DNA from: Lunularia cruciata
Taxonomy: Eukaryota > Streptophyta > Marchantiopsida > Lunulariales > Lunulariaceae
DNA: 64,000 nt
Assembly: GCA_948567375.1 (NCBI GenBank)
Contig: OX419758.1
Location: 2,919,001-2,983,000, forward strand
Reading direction: 5' to 3'
Part shown: positions 24,331 to 37,803 of the stretch, piece by piece
Layout: every line of letters starts with the position of its first letter
How positions within the stretch are numbered: the stretch's first letter is position 1
The notes under the pieces: model-generated
The model's input: the letters and a program-made list of their open reading frames with translations, nothing else
What the model was told of the DNA's origin: nothing
The model's database searches: none
Program-made: the position numbers and the translations under genes

Positions 24331-26633
24331 AGTATTTACTTTTATTTTAACATATTATCAATTTCCAATATGTCTTATTGTGAGCTTCTTTATCCTTTTG
24401 CATCCATATGTAAAAGTAGCATTAGCCACTACAAAACCTATGGTTGAGCATATCACTATAAATACTCCTTCAATATATGCATATAATTACATTGTAAGCA
24501 TATACTTGGAAGAAACCTAGTAAGTATATTAGCATAAAACATAATAAGCACATGAAAATGGTCTATTTGCCTTCTTAGCTCAATATTTAGCTTTGTGTTA
24601 TATAGTGTAGGAGTGGTTAAGTGTGCTTTACTAATTGTGTATAAAATCAATGTCTCTTCAAGTTTAGCTTTTTGTTGATAATATGGAATTACCTTGTATG
24701 GTGCTTGATCAAATATCTCAATATAGTGTCTCTATTTAACTTACAAGAATGGAATATAATAGGAATATAGCCATCTTCTCTATAGAAAAATGTACTTTTA
24801 TTACCTTTGGGTACATAAAGTTCTCTGGTAGATTTACAACTTTGTTGCGTACTAAAAGATTAATTTTCTTGATAAGAAGCATACCTCTCTATCCAAAACA
24901 TGTATTATAACATTTTGTCTTATACTTAAGTCTTTATCAAAAAATTTGGGATAGATCTTTCTTTTCTACTTGTGTCTTAAATTTTGATAGGAGATAAGCA
25001 TTATATGGTCCTCACCTTGCGTTATTCCTATAATGAACTTCAAGTATAATGCATATTGGAATTCTACCCAACAAGTTAGCTTTAGTAAGTAATACTAAGT
25101 AATTCATACTAAGTAATTCCCAAAAGAAATTTTCCTATGTTTATAGAAAATTAATCTACATGGAAGGACAATGGTAATTGAGTAAATAATAATGAACTTT
25201 TCCTGAAAGATGTAGTGTACCTCTTCTCTTTTGATTGATGAATATCACTTGTGCCCAAAATAAGTTGTTCTCTCATATCAAAGATAATATATTAGCTCTA
25301 GTTGTTATACATATGGATAGCTAAACTAGACAAATCTACATTAACATGAAACTTATCTTACATTTAAGTGGTAATAACATTGGTGGGGCAATCTATGTTC
25401 AATAACTAACTTTAGATCAATGAAATCCTTGCTATCTACTATTATGATACTTATCTATAGTTTTAGAGCTAAAATCAAATATTAATTTGTATCATATAAA
25501 TAGGAGTTTAATAATGTTTATGCTCAATGAAATAATTATTTTTACAAGATTTATAGTTTATTCTATTTAAAATTTTCTCCCTAATTCACTTGAAAATTAT
25601 AGAGTGAATCTAAAAATTAATCAAATATATAATACCATTCCTTTCACAATCATATAAAAATTCCAATTATGAAAAAACAAAAAGAATATAGGACAAATAT
25701 TTTTAATACATCTATTAGATCAATTTCAAATAAATTTTAAAATTATTCTTTTCTAAGCTTAGGATCTGGTTAGCAAAGACCAAGAAAAATTATATATTTA
25801 AACTAAAACCTCATTCTCTTATTAAAAACTTACAAAGACCTTTCCCTTGATGGATATATTTCTAAATAAGAGTTTTGTGAAATATTTTTGTATGCTCCAA
25901 ATTTTAAGGCAAAAAAAATATTCATATTTAATTCCTAAAATTTGGAAATATTTGGAATAAAAATTTATGACTTATTTTGAAAAAATATCAACTATATTTG
26001 CAGAAACATTTTTCTTATCATGAATTTTCAATATTTGACTGCAATAAATTTTATTAAAGAAATAAAAAATATGTAACTCATCTATATTCCACAAGATAAT
26101 ATATTTTGGTGCTACGTCTTTATTGAAATTGAACTCAATGAGCTCACTAAATAAGTTATTTTAAAAGTGAGTTGAAATTTTGTACTTAAGTTTACTAACT
26201 AAATTCTGTACTTAAGTTTAAAAGAATAGTAGGTCATGTAGACTTTATATTGCTTGCTTGAAAAGTAAATATACTAGTAATTTCATTCAAAATTTGATCA
26301 TTTCCAAAAAGTTGTTTTTTTATTGTCTCTCTCTCCAACAAGGATATGGTAGAATAATTGCTTGTTAAGGAGAGAAAACCTCTTAGTTGAGTTATCTTTG
26401 GAGTTGTGCGTGTACATAGAAGGGTACAAAGGGAACAAGTACAAAGCAAAAAGCACTCCAAAGGAAGAATTCCAAAAATGTCAAATTCAAAGAATGGTTG
26501 GAGGCAAAGGACTCAAGTACGAAGGTGCTTCAGACTTGAAGAGCATATACCAATTTGAATGAGCCGCCATCCAAATAAAGAACTGCTGCCAAAGACTATT
26601 GGTATCCACCAAAGGGCTTGCATGCACGGAAAA
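24331..26633. other. AT-rich gene desert
   Basis: No gene is supported. Small frames (for example 26362-26562) show no domain. Composition suggests old decayed repeats. Confidence 0.5.
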
Positions 26634-26884
26634 TGATTATAATAATATGGAGTTAGTAGAATCAACTACATATAGCAAAATGAGGTAGAACTATCACAAT
26701 CTATAAATGCTAAAAATATGCTAGAAGCATCTAGGAAGTTTTTGAGGTGAGAAGCTTCCAGGTACTTTCAAAGGATGTGTAACTTGCACATCACGTTAAC
26801 GGCTAGCTTAGCTTGTATGCCAAGTAGGTGTCCCAATATGAACTTCCATTCTTCTATTTCTCTCCTTGGTCTCGGTCTTTTACA
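26634..26884 (+). repeat. 5' LTR of the gypsy fossil
   Basis: It shares 'ataatatggagttagta', 'gaagcatctaggaag', 'ttccattcttctatttctct' and 'tctcggtcttttaca' with the 3' copy, and ends one base before the primer-binding site. It is shorter than the 3' LTR, which has gained internal repeats. The start is approximate. Confidence 0.6.
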
Positions 26885-26885
26885 T

Positions 26886-26897
26886 TGGTATCAAAGC
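26886..26897 (+). other. Primer-binding site, tRNA-iMet type
   Basis: 'TGGTATCAAAGC' differs by one base from the plant initiator-tRNA-Met primer site TGGTATCAGAGC and lies directly after the 5' LTR. Confidence 0.75.
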
Positions 26898-27733
26898 AAG
26901 AATGGAATGGATGGAATTTATGGACCATTGAATCCACTTCACCAGACCATTGTGATTTTTGTGTCCAAGTACTAGCCAAGCATCATTTCATATGATTCAT
27001 CACCTCACGCTTTGGACAATATTTTTTGCATATGATCACCATATTTGAGGAACCCTTGGTGCTTCCGGTTGTAACTTATGGAGACTAGTGTATGTGCTAC
27101 TTCTATGTGTTAATAAATTAGATAGATTGGGGGTGGCGTGATAGAGTAGCAACCATGGTGGTGATGCCCTAGGTTATCATTGCTATGCAACAACAAATTG
27201 AGCACCTTACTTGATTGTTGGATGAATGAGATCGTTGACAATAGGAGCATGTAGAGAGGGTACTAGTTTGAGAAGGAGAAGATCAATCTGATTCCCTAAA
27301 CCCAAGGTATTTGAAGGCAAGAATCTCTCGGGTGCAATAGAGAATTTTGTGTTTGACTATGAACGTTATTTAAAAGCTACCAATCTTCAAGATGAGTGGA
27401 AATAGATTCTCTTGGCTTCTAGCCAATTGGATGAAGTAGTAAAGCTATGATGGAGATTTAGAGCGGAGCAAGCTGAATGAAAAATTGTTGCACCAATCTT
27501 AGACATGGGTAAAATTCAAGAGTGCAATAATTAGTTGATTCTAAACTATAAATACCACACAAGTTGCATGAGATTGATTGGCAGAGTTGAAAAAAATTGG
27601 TTCTGTAAGAAGTTACATTATGCAATTCTAGAACACTATCATGCAAATTCCGTATATACTGGAAGGTGAAGCTCTGGATCAATTTGTGAGGACCTTGAAG
27701 TCAAGAACCAAATTAGAGGTAATCATACGAGAA

Positions 27734-28495
27734 TGTAATACTTTGTGGACAAGAGATCTCTTCAAGAGAAAAAACACAAATTTCACACTCAATCCTTCAA
27801 TGCCCCAAAGGAGCACCTTCTCTTTATTATATAGCCAAGGAAGATCTGCTCCAAGGAAGCTCCACCATAGGATTAGGTACATGGATAGGTGACCTATCAA
27901 CAAGCTTCACCCTTAGATTACTTGCTTGGATGGGTGATATGTCAGTCCTTGTCCTATCTGGTTGGTCAAATAGCCTTTGACCATAGGGAATATTTTATAG
28001 AATCTTCTTGTAGGAATCTCAAAATCATGTGGATGAGGTACCATTGGAAAGCTCTTGATAAGAAAAACTAGGGGTGAGGGAAGGCTAGCCTTTCTCTTTA
28101 TTTGGGGAGGGGGGGGGGACCATACATTTTCAAGGCCCAATTCATCCATTTAGGCCTCCCAAATTGCCTCTTTAAGTTTAGGCCTATTTTGGTTTTTGCC
28201 TTATCAGTAGAAGTACTCTTTCAGTGATACCTCTGTCTGATCTACTTAGTCCATTATGTATAAAATCCTCCCATATGTTACAAAACCAAATTTTATCTCT
28301 AGATCATGTGTTTAGATATTGATTTTGAAGTCTTCAAGCATGTTTTGATTTTTGGCCTATTAGTAGAAGTACTTTTTTAGTGATACCTCTATCTGATCTA
28401 CTTAGTTCATCATGTATAACATCATCCCAGTTGTTACCAAACCAAATTTCATCTCTAGATCATATGTCTAGCTATTGGTATTACAGAGAGCCACA
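27734..28495 (+). mobile_element. Solo LTR, copy 1 (inserted in the gypsy fossil)
   Basis: 762 bp bounded by TGTAATAC...GTATTACA, with near-matching 5-bp flanks (GAGAA at 27729-27733, GAGAG at 28496-28500). It matches 54760-55499 in the opposite orientation. Toward its end a segment of about 165 bp is repeated in tandem ('tagtagaagtact' ... 'gttaccaaaccaaat'), and copy 2 has the same duplication. No internal coding region is present. It postdates the element it sits in. Confidence 0.85.
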
Positions 28496-31400
28496 ACACT
28501 TAGAGAAAACCATGTGGTTGGCCGAACATTTGGATTCCTTGGTTGCAACAACTTGGTCTTGACCTCGACCTCCTCAAAAACCTACCAATAAACTACAAAT
28601 GAGTGGAGGAGCCGACACCTATGTAGATTGATGCCATTCAACAAAGACCACTTGGAACTACAAATAGAGAAAAACTATGACAAAATGGTGGTTGTTTTTA
28701 TTATCACCAATTAGTACATTGTATTGCTTAATGTCCACTCAAGAATGGGTGACCTCAATAAGTCACCCAGATGGAGTTTATGGAGTAGAATGATCAAGAA
28801 AATAAGGAATCCCAATAGGAGATTTTGGGCCACCTATTGGGAGCTTGATTAGTTCCAATGGGATTGAAGGCTCAACCTATGCTAGTTTTCTTCACTTGCA
28901 AGGTACAATATCTAATTGGGGTTGTAGGATTGTGGTTGATTCTTGAAGTTTAGAGAATCACATGTCTTTGCAAGTAGCAAAGGAATTGGGTATACCTATC
29001 AAGCCAATAATTGGAAGTAGATTGATGATGGCGGATGGCAAAAAATGTTTTTCATTCCATACCTCGCATCCTATTACCTTCAAGATTGGGAAGGAGTGTT
29101 TGGAGTATACAAGGTTCACAGTGGCATCTTTACACTACAATGTCATTCAAGGACTACCTTGGCTTGACCATCATATGGTTCAATTTGATTGGACCCGACG
29201 ACAAATTCAAGTGCAACACCAAGGTAGGAAATTCTAATTAGGTTGTTTGGCACCTTTGAGTAAGACACCTAAAAATAGTCAGTCCCAAGATGGGAAGTTT
29301 GCCAAGAAGCTTTGAAGAGAGATGAGTCCCTAGATAGGAAGTTTGTTAGTGAAGTAGCCATAGAGCAAGCTTTGGAGGAAGATAAGTTTGTTTTTGCGGT
29401 GTGGATCAAACCAATTGCACAAGGACAATCTGAAGATTGCCAAGAGCCTCATCAAACAATGGTTGATCTAATATTTCAAGGGTTTGCAGATATGTTTTTG
29501 GATGATTTCGCAAAGGGATTACCCTCCGATTGTGGTATGCCCTTCTAGATTGAGTTATTGCCAAGGAGTACGTTAGTGAATAGACCAATATATCTGCTCT
29601 CACCGTAGGAGTTGGAGGAGTTGCAAACAACACTTACAAAGTTGTTGGAAAAGGACTTCAAACAACATAGTATCTCTCCTTGGGAAGCACCAGTACTATT
29701 CATTCCAAAGAAGGATGGAGGATTTTATTTCTATATTGATTACCGTGGGCTCAATAAGCAAACAATGAAGAATGCATATCCATTGCCTCAGATTGATGAC
29801 TTGCTTGATCAATTAAGTGGAGCATAATACTTCTCCAAGTTGGATCTTTGCAGCAACTATTGGAAAATCCGCATTGATAGGGAGGATGTGCAAAAGATTA
29901 CCTTTCGCACAAGGTATGGGTATTTTGAGTGGAGAGTTCTACCTTCCGGGCTCATTAATGCTCCAATAGTCTTCATGGATCAAATGCATCAGGTGTTGGA
30001 TGGACTATTGGATTGGTATAAGGTGGTTTTCTTATCTTAATCTATAGCAAGACAGAAATAGAACATGTGAATCACATGGGAGAAGTCCTAAGATGACTAT
30101 GATAATGGAAATTTACTGCAAGAAGTTGAAGTGTGCCTTTTGGCAGAAGGATGTTACCTTCTTGGGTCACAAGATCTCATTGGAGGGGATCAAGATGGAA
30201 GAGGAGAAAATCAAGGCCATTACCGATTGGCCTACTCCAAAGGATACTACAGAAGTATGGGCATTTAATAGATTGGCCAATTTTTACTTACAGTTCATCC
30301 ACCATTATGCTTATATTGCTGCACCATTGACTGACCTCTTGGGGAAGAACTCGAGCTTTCAGTGGAACACCAAGCACAAAGAAGTATTCCAAAAGTTGAA
30401 ACATATGGTGTCTTCAAGACCCATTCTTCAACCATATGATCCTTAGCTACCTTGTGTGGTTGATTTTGATGCTTCTAACTTTGCAATTGGAGTCATGTTG
30501 TAACAAGAATTCTCATATGGACTACATCCCATTGCCTTTCTATCTTGCTGACTAAATATAACTGAAAGAAATTACTCTGCTCAAGATCGGGAACAACTTG
30601 CAATGATATATGCCACCAAGTTATGGAGGCATTACCTCTTGGGGAAACAAGTGATCATGCAAACTAATCACAAACCATTGTTGTAGACCTTACATTTGGA
30701 ACACATGAAGAGTTGATATTATTGATGGGAGGAGCAACTCCAGTTTTTTGACATCAAACTTGAGTACAAACCAGGTCAGTTCCATGTCATCCTTCATGCC
30801 CTATCACGACAACCTGATTTGAAGTCTCTTCCTCTCATAACGGTGGCAATTATGATGATATCAATTGATTCCAAGGTCCGAAATGAGTTTTGGTCAACTC
30901 TACAACAAGATCCCTTCTTCCATATGGTACATGGTCGTCTTATAGCATGCAATAAGGAGTACAACACCTCCTTCAAGGAAGGCCTTCTATTCTATGAGGA
31001 TCAGAGCTATGTTCCAGCCAAAGGTGATCTCCCACTTGTGCGCCTTCAAGAGCCCATGATTTACCAATTGTTGGTCATATAGGTGTGGACAAGACCTTGG
31101 ACTCTCCAATGCCAATGGTAGTGGCCCAACATGGCACAAGATATTTAGGAGTTTGTCCAATCGTGTGAGAGTTACCAATGCAACAAGGTTGGTAACTAGA
31201 AATTGAGTGGACTCCTTCAACCACTCCCCATTCCATTTACTCATTAAGAACATGTGAGCTTAGATCTCATCATTTCCTTGCCCAAGACAAAGCAAGGTTA
31301 CACAATAATTTTGATGTTTGTAGATAATTTTAGTAAGAAAATCCATTTGGCATCAACGGTTGATATCGTGGATGCTCCAACCTTGGCACAAATCTACTTT

Positions 31401-32354
31401 GACAATGTATTCAAGCATCATGGGATGCCATGTGTACTCATATCCGACCGTGATCCTTGCTTCACTAGAAAGTTTTGGCAAGCACTCTTCCAGATACTTT
31501 GCACCAATCTTGCTTTGTCCATGGCTTATCATCTTGAATTTGATGGACAAACTGAACATGCAAATTGCACCATGGAAGATATACTTTGTGCCTTTGTCAA
31601 CATTCACCATACCAATTGGGATGAATGTCTTGCAGTTGTAGAGTTTACCTACAACAATTCTAAACAAGTAAGCATTGAATTCCCTCCTTTCTTTCTCAAT
31701 TTTGGCCAAGATCCATTTGTTCCAAATTCTCCACTTGCTCCTCCTCCATCTCATGCTCCTCATACTTCCACCTTCTTGACCACCATCTTCCAATCCCTCC
31801 AACAAGCCAATCTCATCTCCTTGTTGCTTAGAATTGGTAGAAACAATAGGCGGATCACCATCGTCATGATCTTAGCTTTCAAGTTGGTGATAAAGTCATG
31901 ATCTCATCCAATAAACTCACTCTCCCACTTGATACCCAAGTTCATAAACTTGCCCCTAATTGGATAGGACCCTTTGATGTCACCCGAATTGCATCTCTTG
32001 TTGCTTATCAACTTGCCTTGCCTTGTCATATGCACATCTATCTTGTCTTTCATGTTCCCAAGTTCAAATCTTTTGTTCCTAACCCATCTTCTTTTTCCTC
32101 TTGAGTCCAACCTCCCCTTCCTCTTGTCCCTCTCAATGATCATGAGGAGTACGAAGTTGATCGTATCCTTGCGCGTCACTACATTCAATGAGGCCGTTGA
32201 CAACATACGGAATACAAGGTCCTTTGGAAAGGGTATCCCCTTCATGATATCACATGGAAACCTCTTTCTCCATCTCCAAAATGCATGACTGGCCATCTAG
32301 GAATTTGAAACTTCATTGGCAACAAAGACGTCACCAACTAGCGGTGGAGAAATA

Positions 32355-32990
32355 TGTAACAATATGGAATTTAACTATGAAGTTAGTAGGGCTAACAAAG
32401 TAGCAAATAAGACAAATTAGCCTAGAATATTCTAGAAGTATCTAGGAAGCCTCTTGGGAGCTTCCAGACTAGCTTAGCTTGCACCCCAAGTAGGTAGCTT
32501 TTAGAAGAAAGCTTCTAGAAACTTCTAACTAGCTTAGCTTGCATGCCAAGTAAGGGGCTTCTAGAAGGAAGCTTCTTGAGAAGCTTCTCAATTAACTTGA
32601 CTTGCACTCCAAGAAAGTGGCTCAAGGAAGCTTCTTGAGAAGCTTCTCAAGAGCCTTGTATGATCCCTATAAATACAAGAGCCAAAGCTCATGCTAGGCA
32701 TTCAGAGCTTTTGCTCATTCAATGTGAACTTCCATTCTCCTATTCACTCCTCGATCTCGGTCTTTTACACTTCTAGAAGGAACCTTCCCTGGCAACTTCT
32801 CATGTAGCTTGCATTCCAAGATGATGGCTCCAAGAGGGAAGCTTCTCAAGAGCCTTGTATCACTTTGCTAGAAATACCAAAGCCCAAGCTCATGTTAGGC
32901 ATTCGGAGTTTCCTTCACTTGAGTGTTTCCAATGTGACTTTCCGTTCTAATCTTCCATTCTTCTATTTCTCTCCATGGTATTTTATAGTG
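32355..32990 (+). repeat. 3' LTR of the gypsy fossil, expanded
   Basis: Starts after a purine-rich 'ggtggagaaa' tract. One LTR-like end lies at about 32769 ('tctcggtcttttaca'), and a second, similar end at about 32990 ('ttctatttctctccatgg'). Between them are repeated 'cttctagaaggaagcttct' and 'gcttctcaagagccttgta' blocks, so the LTR carries an internal expansion or two overlapping partial copies. Confidence 0.6.
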
Positions 32991-32999
32991 ATTGCTCAC

Positions 33000-33790
33000 C
33001 TAATGATTGAAGAAAATTGGCTATAAAATCAAGTGCACCCAAGCACTTGATAGAAACAATTCTACCATATTACCAAAAAGATTATGCAAATGTTGTAGAT
33101 TATATCTCTCTTGGTTGGAGGCTATAAAACACAATCTTTACAAGATAGGAAAAGCAAGACAAGTGGAAGGAGGAAATAGAGAAGAGCCAAAACTTGTACA
33201 AGGAGGAGTTAAGGAAGTTGATGAGATGATGTAGGAGAATTATGAGGTAAAATGCCAAAATAATTCCCTTGTTGTAGATAAGAGGTAATAAAAAGAAGAC
33301 ATCATCAAGCTCCATGGAGAATGAGAGCCCTTTGGTTTGAGCATAAGCAAAAGTAACAAGGTTACAAAAGTAGCTTAAGGAAAAACAAAGAAGTGGTAAG
33401 AAATTAAGGAGAATTGGAGACTTCCAAGATAAGTGTAGTCACCTTAAAGGTTCAAATATCTGAGTACAGAAAGGAGTTGACCATAAAACTTGAAAGGATA
33501 GCCAAAGAACTTGCAAAGGAGAAGGAGGATAGTACAATTAATTGACCTTGAATGCTGGAGAAGGTAAAGAAGGAAGAGGAGAACTTGTACAACAACTTGG
33601 AAGGAAAGAAGGCAAAGATCTTGAAGCAACTAGAGGAAGCTCTGGATCAGTTGTTTGCCATGTGTGAGGAGGCAATAGAAGGCCAAATGCCAAAGACTAA
33701 GGTACATGAGCTAAAGTTACAAGTTCAAAAGCTAGAAGAAAAAAATCACAAAGATGAGAAGCTAAACCAATTACCAATTTGACTTTGGGA
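33000..33790 (+). other. Lys/Glu-rich decayed coding-like region
   Basis: Plus-strand frames at 33007-33234 and 33552-33782 are lysine- and glutamate-rich; the second has a heptad-like pattern ('LEEALDQLFAMCEEAIEGQ') suggesting a coiled coil. No family is recognised. It adjoins the gypsy fossil and may be a remnant of another mobile element rather than a host gene. Confidence 0.25.
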
Positions 33791-36770
33791 GCATGCGGAC
33801 AAGAAGTTTATCGGGTCATGCGACACGTTAAGATTAGAGATGCAGATTACAAGGACAGGATTGAGCTCTTGATTTGGATTTGTAAAATTAAAGGTAATTC
33901 TCTACAATAGTACTTCAAGCCAAAGACCCTTCACTAAAGAAGTTATTTGTAGTTGTTGGACCTTTGTAGAGGTAACGTTTGAGTTGAAAAGTCCAAAGGA
34001 GGCAACTTGTAAGTTAATTTTGGGGAAAAATTGATACCTTCCATGATATGTATAAGGGAACTAATTAACCTACATATGAGGAGGATAAGATAAGACAAAA
34101 AGATAAGAGTGGCAATGTATAGTGAGGATGAGCCAAGAAGATCTTTGGACTTCCTCAATCGTTAGATTTTTTCAAAATTGAGTGTCTTTGTAGTAAAGCA
34201 TCCCTTTGGAGTTGACTAAATCCTCATCTTCAGAAAATAGTTTGAATTCATTCTTGTGAAAGTGATGTTTTAAGTTTCCATTTGCTGTAGAGTGCCACAA
34301 TTGGCAATTGGTGACCCTACCTCTCTTGGGAGTCTTTCTTGCAAGAGAGTTCAAACAGCATGAAGGAGGCACCCCTTCAATTATAAGGATTCCTCTACTA
34401 CTTTATAATTTACAAAATATAAAAGTGCTAGTAATAATTAACAAATTTTTAATTAATTTTTATTTTTTAATCACTAATAATATTTCTCAAGCAAGGTTTT
34501 TGAATTAGTGATGTATCAAGCATGAAGAATTTTATTCATTCCAAACAACAAAAATTTTACTTGAGGTAGATTATTTTGTCTTGTAAAATTTTATGCATAA
34601 AAAATTTGAAGAGAAAAACGAAAATTAGTTTAAGAAGTAAAATAAAGGTATTGCAATTTTAGAATAGTTCTTGGAAAAATAAAAATATCATTTTAACTTG
34701 AACACCAAAACTTTAAGCATTTGAAGAAAGGAAAAAAATCAATAATTTGTTGTAGATATAATTGATCTTTATGGTCTTAAGTCTAAAGTAAAATAGCCAA
34801 AATTTTGATGCTTTTATCATGAAAAAGACATAAAAAAATATAAATAAATAAATAAATTTCCATAAATACATGATAGAAAGTACTAAATTCTTGAGAATTA
34901 ATCTAGCATAATCTTTGTTTATCTTAAGTAAAAATTTTGGGTAACCTAAATAGGGTACTATTTTTATTAATTATCTGATCTTTTCTGTTTAAATCATCTA
35001 TATATGATGAATAATTATTACACCCACATAATATGTATGGACTTAATGCTGGAATTCTAATGTTATGAAGTTCAATAGCTTGTTTATAGCTCAAGTACTT
35101 TGAAAGATATACTTTTGTCTTTCAAAGTATTTGGAAGAAAAGGAGGGAAATAAAATAAACTAGTATCAAAGATGCATGAGATATATGTTTTGATGTTTGA
35201 GCATGATGAACTTGCAGGCTTTACATGAGATGGGTTCACATTCAACATCTAAGCTAATTCTTCAACTATGTTGTCCATGAAGCTTGATGTACCATTTTGA
35301 AAGCATTATATATTATTGCTTACTTTTCCTTGTGACTCAACTCTAACAAGTAACAAGGTGATAACTTCTTGCTTCGAATTTCAGATTACTTTCATTTTGT
35401 TATTTGAACCACATTGCACCTCAGCTTACTTACAAATTTTTTTTCTTTACAATATCTCTTCCTTGATGTCTTCCTTGTAAAATTTAATATAAATTATTTA
35501 TATTTTTTGAATTGAAAATTCTTGATTAATAGAAAAGTTTTGAAATCATTATTGTGAAATCCTGTGAGAAGAAACAATTTCTACTGTTCTAGATTAACTA
35601 ATATCTCTACATAGATGAATTGGTGTGTTCTTCTATTGTCAAATTGATGGAATATTAAAGCCATATTATAGTTAATTTATATCAAGCCTTAGCTCATAGA
35701 CTAGAGAATTTTTGGAAAGATTGTTGAAAATTTGTTCAAAATCTGCCAAACTCAAGTACTACTTCCTTTTCCATAGTTTCATAAATTTATCTTCATAATT
35801 TATGAACTCATTATATGCAAAGTTTCTAGATTATATATATGATTAATTTTATAGTCTTATAGGAATATATATTTAGATTTATATATTTTCTTAACATGTA
35901 TATCCAATCTCTCATATCAGTATTATAACTCATCCATTATTTTAATAACATATGAGTTCTATGGTTATGATATAATATAGTAAGTTAATAAAGCCTTCAT
36001 AAGCTATAATACTAATAAGACAAAGTATATAGACTTTCTTATTATCATAAGTAATTCTAGTTTAGAATATTGGGATTCATAATTAAATTTGGTTATATAA
36101 CCAAATTTTTTGTGATATAATCCAATATGTAAGTTCATACGTGACATTGCACTTCTTCTATTTTTGATTCCATCATTAAAACATGGGTAAGGTATAGTTC
36201 ATCTTCTAAAGTTAATAGAATAGAAAGTATATTACCTAGTAATTACTTCTAATAAAGGCTCATGGTGATAAATTTTGGAATCAAAAGTGCATGATACTAG
36301 CATTTTAAAATTGATTTGGATAAGCAAATCTTAATAAAAAATTAAAGGAATTATTCATCAAATTCAACCATAGAGATAATTAATCATAGAGAGAATATCT
36401 AAGTATTGGTTTTAAATATATATCATCCAACATTAAATCAGTTCAAGTAAGGACACCTGTTATTTAATTTTCTTCTTCTATTTATGATTTAAATGATGAA
36501 AGAACAAATTTTTACCTATAAGAGGACCGAGTTATTTCTGTGAAGAAGACTAGGCATACAACTGATGCATATGTTCAAATCTTTTACTTTCTTTACATTT
36601 TGAATATTGTCCGATCTTAGTCCTATAAAATTGGTATATTTGATAATCTTGATTATCAAATTAATTGGATAATATATGTTTGATAAACATGAGTCTGAGA
36701 TCTGGTTTATTTCTTTATCGGGTTGATTCAACTTATTTTATTTCTTCACTGTGTAACTATAATTCCTTCT
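33791..36770. other. AT-rich gene desert
   Basis: About 3 kb with no supported gene, RNA or clear repeat. Short frames such as 34308-34508 show no domain. Confidence 0.5.
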
Positions 36771-36779
36771 TAGTAAAGA

Positions 36780-36990
36780 AAAAGTGCGACCGCATAGAAA
36801 TCATGAAGGATGGGAAGATCCCGTCAAACCCTAAAGGGAGAGGCATCAAAGGTGAAATGGAGCTAAGCCCCAATCGAATCTATACGAGAAATTTACACTA
36901 TTACACCTAAGATATCCTAGTCAAGTCTACATGAGAAATTTGCACTATTGCATTTAAGATATTCTAGTTATGCAGGTCGTGCCGTCTACA
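36780..36990 (+). repeat. Dispersed 'GGGGCTTAGCCCC' repeat
   Basis: 'gtgcgaccgca', 'atgaaggatgggaagatccc', 'ggagctaagccccaat' and 'gagaaatttacactatta' are present, followed by a second 'gagaaatttgcactattgc' block. It is in opposite orientation to the copy at 41457-41580, so the two bracket the phytocyanin/tRNA island. Confidence 0.65.
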
Positions 36991-37803
36991 ACCAACTCGA
37001 GCATCCGAATAACTCATCCTTAGTGGAACCAATAGATAACATATTCTTCAATTTGTACTTCTTTTAGGTAGTACTGTAACGTGGAAATAATGAATTTTTA
37101 TCTTAAAGAAGATCTGAATTTCAAGGTCGGGGTGTTACTGGTGATCTGCAGTGTCACATGCTCGAGTCGCCCTCTTTACGTACTTGGACACTCACATGAT
37201 TTGGAGAATTAATATGCGTTATCTCTAAACTGTTGCCTAACGCATACGGAATGGAAAAGCCAAGTGAATCGGCAAGACTTTTGGAACTTGCGTGCTTAGC
37301 GTGCAGTCAACGTACATCCCAGGGAAGAGGTACTATGCACAGGGCTAATCCTAGTTAGCGCTATAATTAGCACTAAGCGACCAAACGGACGGGAAGCAGC
37401 TAAATAAGGGAACTCCCCGCTAAGTTGGAGGAGATATCCGTAAAAGCAAGAGAAAAGCAAGAAGTCCGAGTCATCCATTTCACCTATGCCACGTCAACCA
37501 TGTGCAGGAGCAACGATCTTTCCCGAACATATGGTCTCAAGGCTGTCCAACTTAAAGTCACCGTAGCCACCTTCTGATAGGACAAACGGTTGTATCTCGA
37601 TTTTTTTGAACTACCAGGAGTGGGGCCGAAGCTATAGCTGCCAGTTTTCTCGAGCAGTCTTCGTATTTCTTGTCTCTGGCAGTACTTAATCCATCACTCG
37701 TCAGAGCAATATATTCAGAAGTTCAATACACCTACCACGGAGTTATTGGCATTAAGGAATTGAAGTAGTGTTTTCAGCTGAATTGGCTTGCTGCGATCGT
37801 GGA
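36991..37803. promoter_or_regulatory. Upstream region of the phytocyanin gene
   Basis: No gene is recognised; mixed composition, less AT-rich than the desert to the left. It must contain the promoter of the plus-strand phytocyanin, but no TATA box or initiator can be assigned with confidence. Confidence 0.35.

Larger units (their letters stand above)
26634..32990 (+). mobile_element. Ty3/gypsy chromovirus fossil
   Basis: An old LTR element on the plus strand. Parts in order: 5' LTR about 26634-26884, primer-binding site at 26886, gag about 27300-28760 with a decayed zinc knuckle, protease about 28950-29240, reverse transcriptase about 29600-30350 ('[17 protein letters not shown]', 'FEWRVLPSGLINAP', 'FLGHKISLEGIK'), RNase H to about 30830, integrase about 31000-31850 ('VLISDRDPCFTRKFW', 'LEFDGQTEHAN'), a chromodomain-like tail near 32140-32280, and 3' LTR from about 32355. 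It is broken in many places (well over ten). A 762-bp solo LTR of another family sits in its gag region. Decay of the coding parts and divergence of the LTRs suggest considerable age. Confidence 0.85.

Noticed and set aside
27913-28149. Minus-strand frame within solo LTR copy 1
   Set aside because: Solo LTRs carry no protein genes and the frame is not kept in copy 2 at 54760-55499.
32140-32290. Chromodomain as a host chromatin gene
   Set aside because: It lies immediately after the gypsy integrase in the same orientation, the normal place in chromoviruses.
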